NCBI GenBank assembly: GCA_944381495.1
Contig: CALWLJ010000023.1
Span: forward strand, 1-52,433
Direction: 5' to 3'
DNA length: 52,433 nt
From: an uncultured Mediterraneibacter sp.
GTDB taxonomy: Bacteria; Bacillota; Clostridia; Lachnospirales; Lachnospiraceae
The notes below the pieces were generated by a model. It searched no databases, was not told where the DNA came from, and worked only from the letters and a program-made list of their open reading frames with translations. Shown in pieces: positions 51,489 through 52,433 of the stretch. Every line of letters starts with the position of its first letter. Position 1 is the first letter of the stretch. The position numbers and the translations under genes were made by a program.

Positions 51489-52433
51489 TTAGGCATTTTT
51501 GTTGGATAATACTTTTTCCTGTACAGATTTCGGCACCTGCTCGTATTTCTCGAAGAACATTGAGTAGTTACCACGTCCCTGTGTTCTGGAACGAAGATCT
51601 GTAGAGTATCCGAACATCTCTGAAAGCGGAACAAATGCGCGTACGATCTTTCCGCCGCCGAGATCATCCATACCCTCAATACGTCCGCGACGTGAGTTCA
51701 GGTCACCGATGATATCGCCCATATACTCTTCCGGCATTGTTACCTCAACCTTCATGATAGGCTCAAGCAGTACCGGTGCTCCCTGTTTCATAGCATCCTT
51801 AAATGCAAGGGAACCTGCGATATGGAACGCCATCTCGGAAGAGTCGACCTCATGGTAGGATCCGTCGTAGCAGTTTGCGTGAACGCCTACTACCGGGAAT
51901 CCGCCGAGGATACCGGACTTCATAGCGTCCTGGATACCTTCGTCTACAGCCGGGATATACTCTTTCGGAATAGATCCGCCGACAACAGTAGACTCGAAGG
52001 AGTATGTCTCCTCTCCATTCGCATCCATTGGCTCAAATTTAACTTTACAGTGTCCGTACTGTCCACGTCCACCGGACTGCTTAGCATATTTGCTGTCGAT
52101 ATCTGCCGGCTTTGTGATCGTCTCTTTGTAAGCAACCTGAGGTGCACCTACATTCGCCTCTACCTTGAACTCACGCAGAAGTCTGTCTACGATGATCTCA
52201 AGATGGAGCTCACCCATTCCGGCGATGATCGTCTGGCCCGTCTCCGGATCAGTGTGCGCGCGGAATGTCGGGTCTTCCTCTGCCAGTTTTGCAAGGGACT
52301 CTCCAAGTTTGCCCTGGGAAGCCTTTGTCTTCGGCTCGATCGCGAGCTCGATAACCGGATCCGGGAATTCCATGGACTCAAGGATTACCGGATGCTGCTC
52401 GTCACAGATCGTATCTCCTGTTGTGGAGAACTT
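51489..52433 (-). CDS. fusA: Elongation factor G, 3' part (gene continues past the window)
   Basis: 314 C-terminal residues are visible; the frame is open to the window edge, beginning [20 protein letters not shown], so the internal Met at 52373 is not the start. Domain III-V motifs [34 protein letters not shown] and the C-terminal [13 protein letters not shown] are typical. It translocates the ribosome. The GTPase domain lies outside the window. Confidence 0.97.
   Translation of the reverse strand, partial: KFSTTGDTICDEQHPVILESMEFPDPVIELAIEPKTKASQGKLGESLAKLAEEDPTFRAHTDPETGQTIIAGMGELHLEIIVDRLLREFKVEANVGAPQVAYKETITKPADIDSKYAKQSGGRGQYGHCKVKFEPMDANGEETYSFESTVVGGSIPKEYIPAVDEGIQDAMKSGILGGFPVVGVHANCYDGSYHEVDSSEMAFHIAGSLAFKDAMKQGAPVLLEPIMKVEVTMPEEYMGDIIGDLNSRRGRIEGMDDLGGGKIVRAFVPLSEMFGYSTDLRSRTQGRGNYSMFFEKYEQVPKSVQEKVLSNKNA

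Overview
The window looks like chromosomal DNA from a low-to-mid GC Gram-positive Clostridia, most likely Lachnospiraceae. Signs are a tyrosyl T-box leader, strong Shine-Dalgarno sites, sortase-type surface anchoring, a TsaB-RimI fusion, an archaeal-type IMP cyclohydrolase beside a stand-alone AICAR transformylase, ECF vitamin-transport genes beside ribosomal-protein genes, and many PadR and ECF-sigma modules. I cannot name the species. Most genes are on the minus strand.

Layout. 1-320 holds tandem strong promoters pointing left, probably for an rRNA operon just outside the window. Two serine tRNAs (GGA and TGA anticodons) follow, each with its own promoter. 736-7540 is a housekeeping run read leftward: purO, an AICAR transformylase, tsaE, tsaB-rimI, a small zinc-ribbon protein, rnz, tsaD and ispD. 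7577-9550 encodes a CorC/HlyC-type membrane protein and a CarD-type regulator. 9807-11499 is an ECF sigma/anti-sigma pair. 11575-17722 is a PadR-led operon (PadR, DUF2812, methyltransferase, a two-component remnant, and a FtsX/MacB-type ABC transporter). In it the response-regulator start is fused in frame to a histidine kinase lacking its sensor. 17972-22639 carries a heterodimeric ABC exporter and a divergent AraC regulator. 22695-25614 has a nitrilase-family amidase and an adenylate-forming ligase. 25752-27600 is a degraded accessory patch: a pseudogene, a PD-(D/E)XK-like nuclease gene, and a 53-bp tandem repeat array upstream of it.

27687-39176 is again core: rpsI, rplM, a sortase-anchored surface protein, a GH13 enzyme, tyrS with its T-box, nagA, nagB, truA, ecfT, ecfA2 and ecfA1. 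The usual clostridial ecfA1-ecfA2-ecfT-truA-rplM-rpsI order is split by about 7 kb between truA and rplM. 39429-44150 is accessory: a small membrane protein, YitT, VanZ, a second PadR operon with two paralogous membrane proteins, and two broken genes. 44217-49937 is a self-contained envelope-stress-type operon: ECF sigma, membrane anti-sigma-like protein, lipoprotein, two ABC permeases, ABC ATPase and a membrane-anchored protein, with an ECF-type promoter upstream. The window ends in tuf and the 3' part of fusA.

The strongest candidates for something new are the 53-bp repeat array upstream of the nuclease-like gene (type III toxin-antitoxin-like layout), the response-regulator/kinase chimera beside an apparently intact operator, and a nagB leader in which an 11-codon ORF overlaps a terminator hairpin. 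No function was confirmed by database search.
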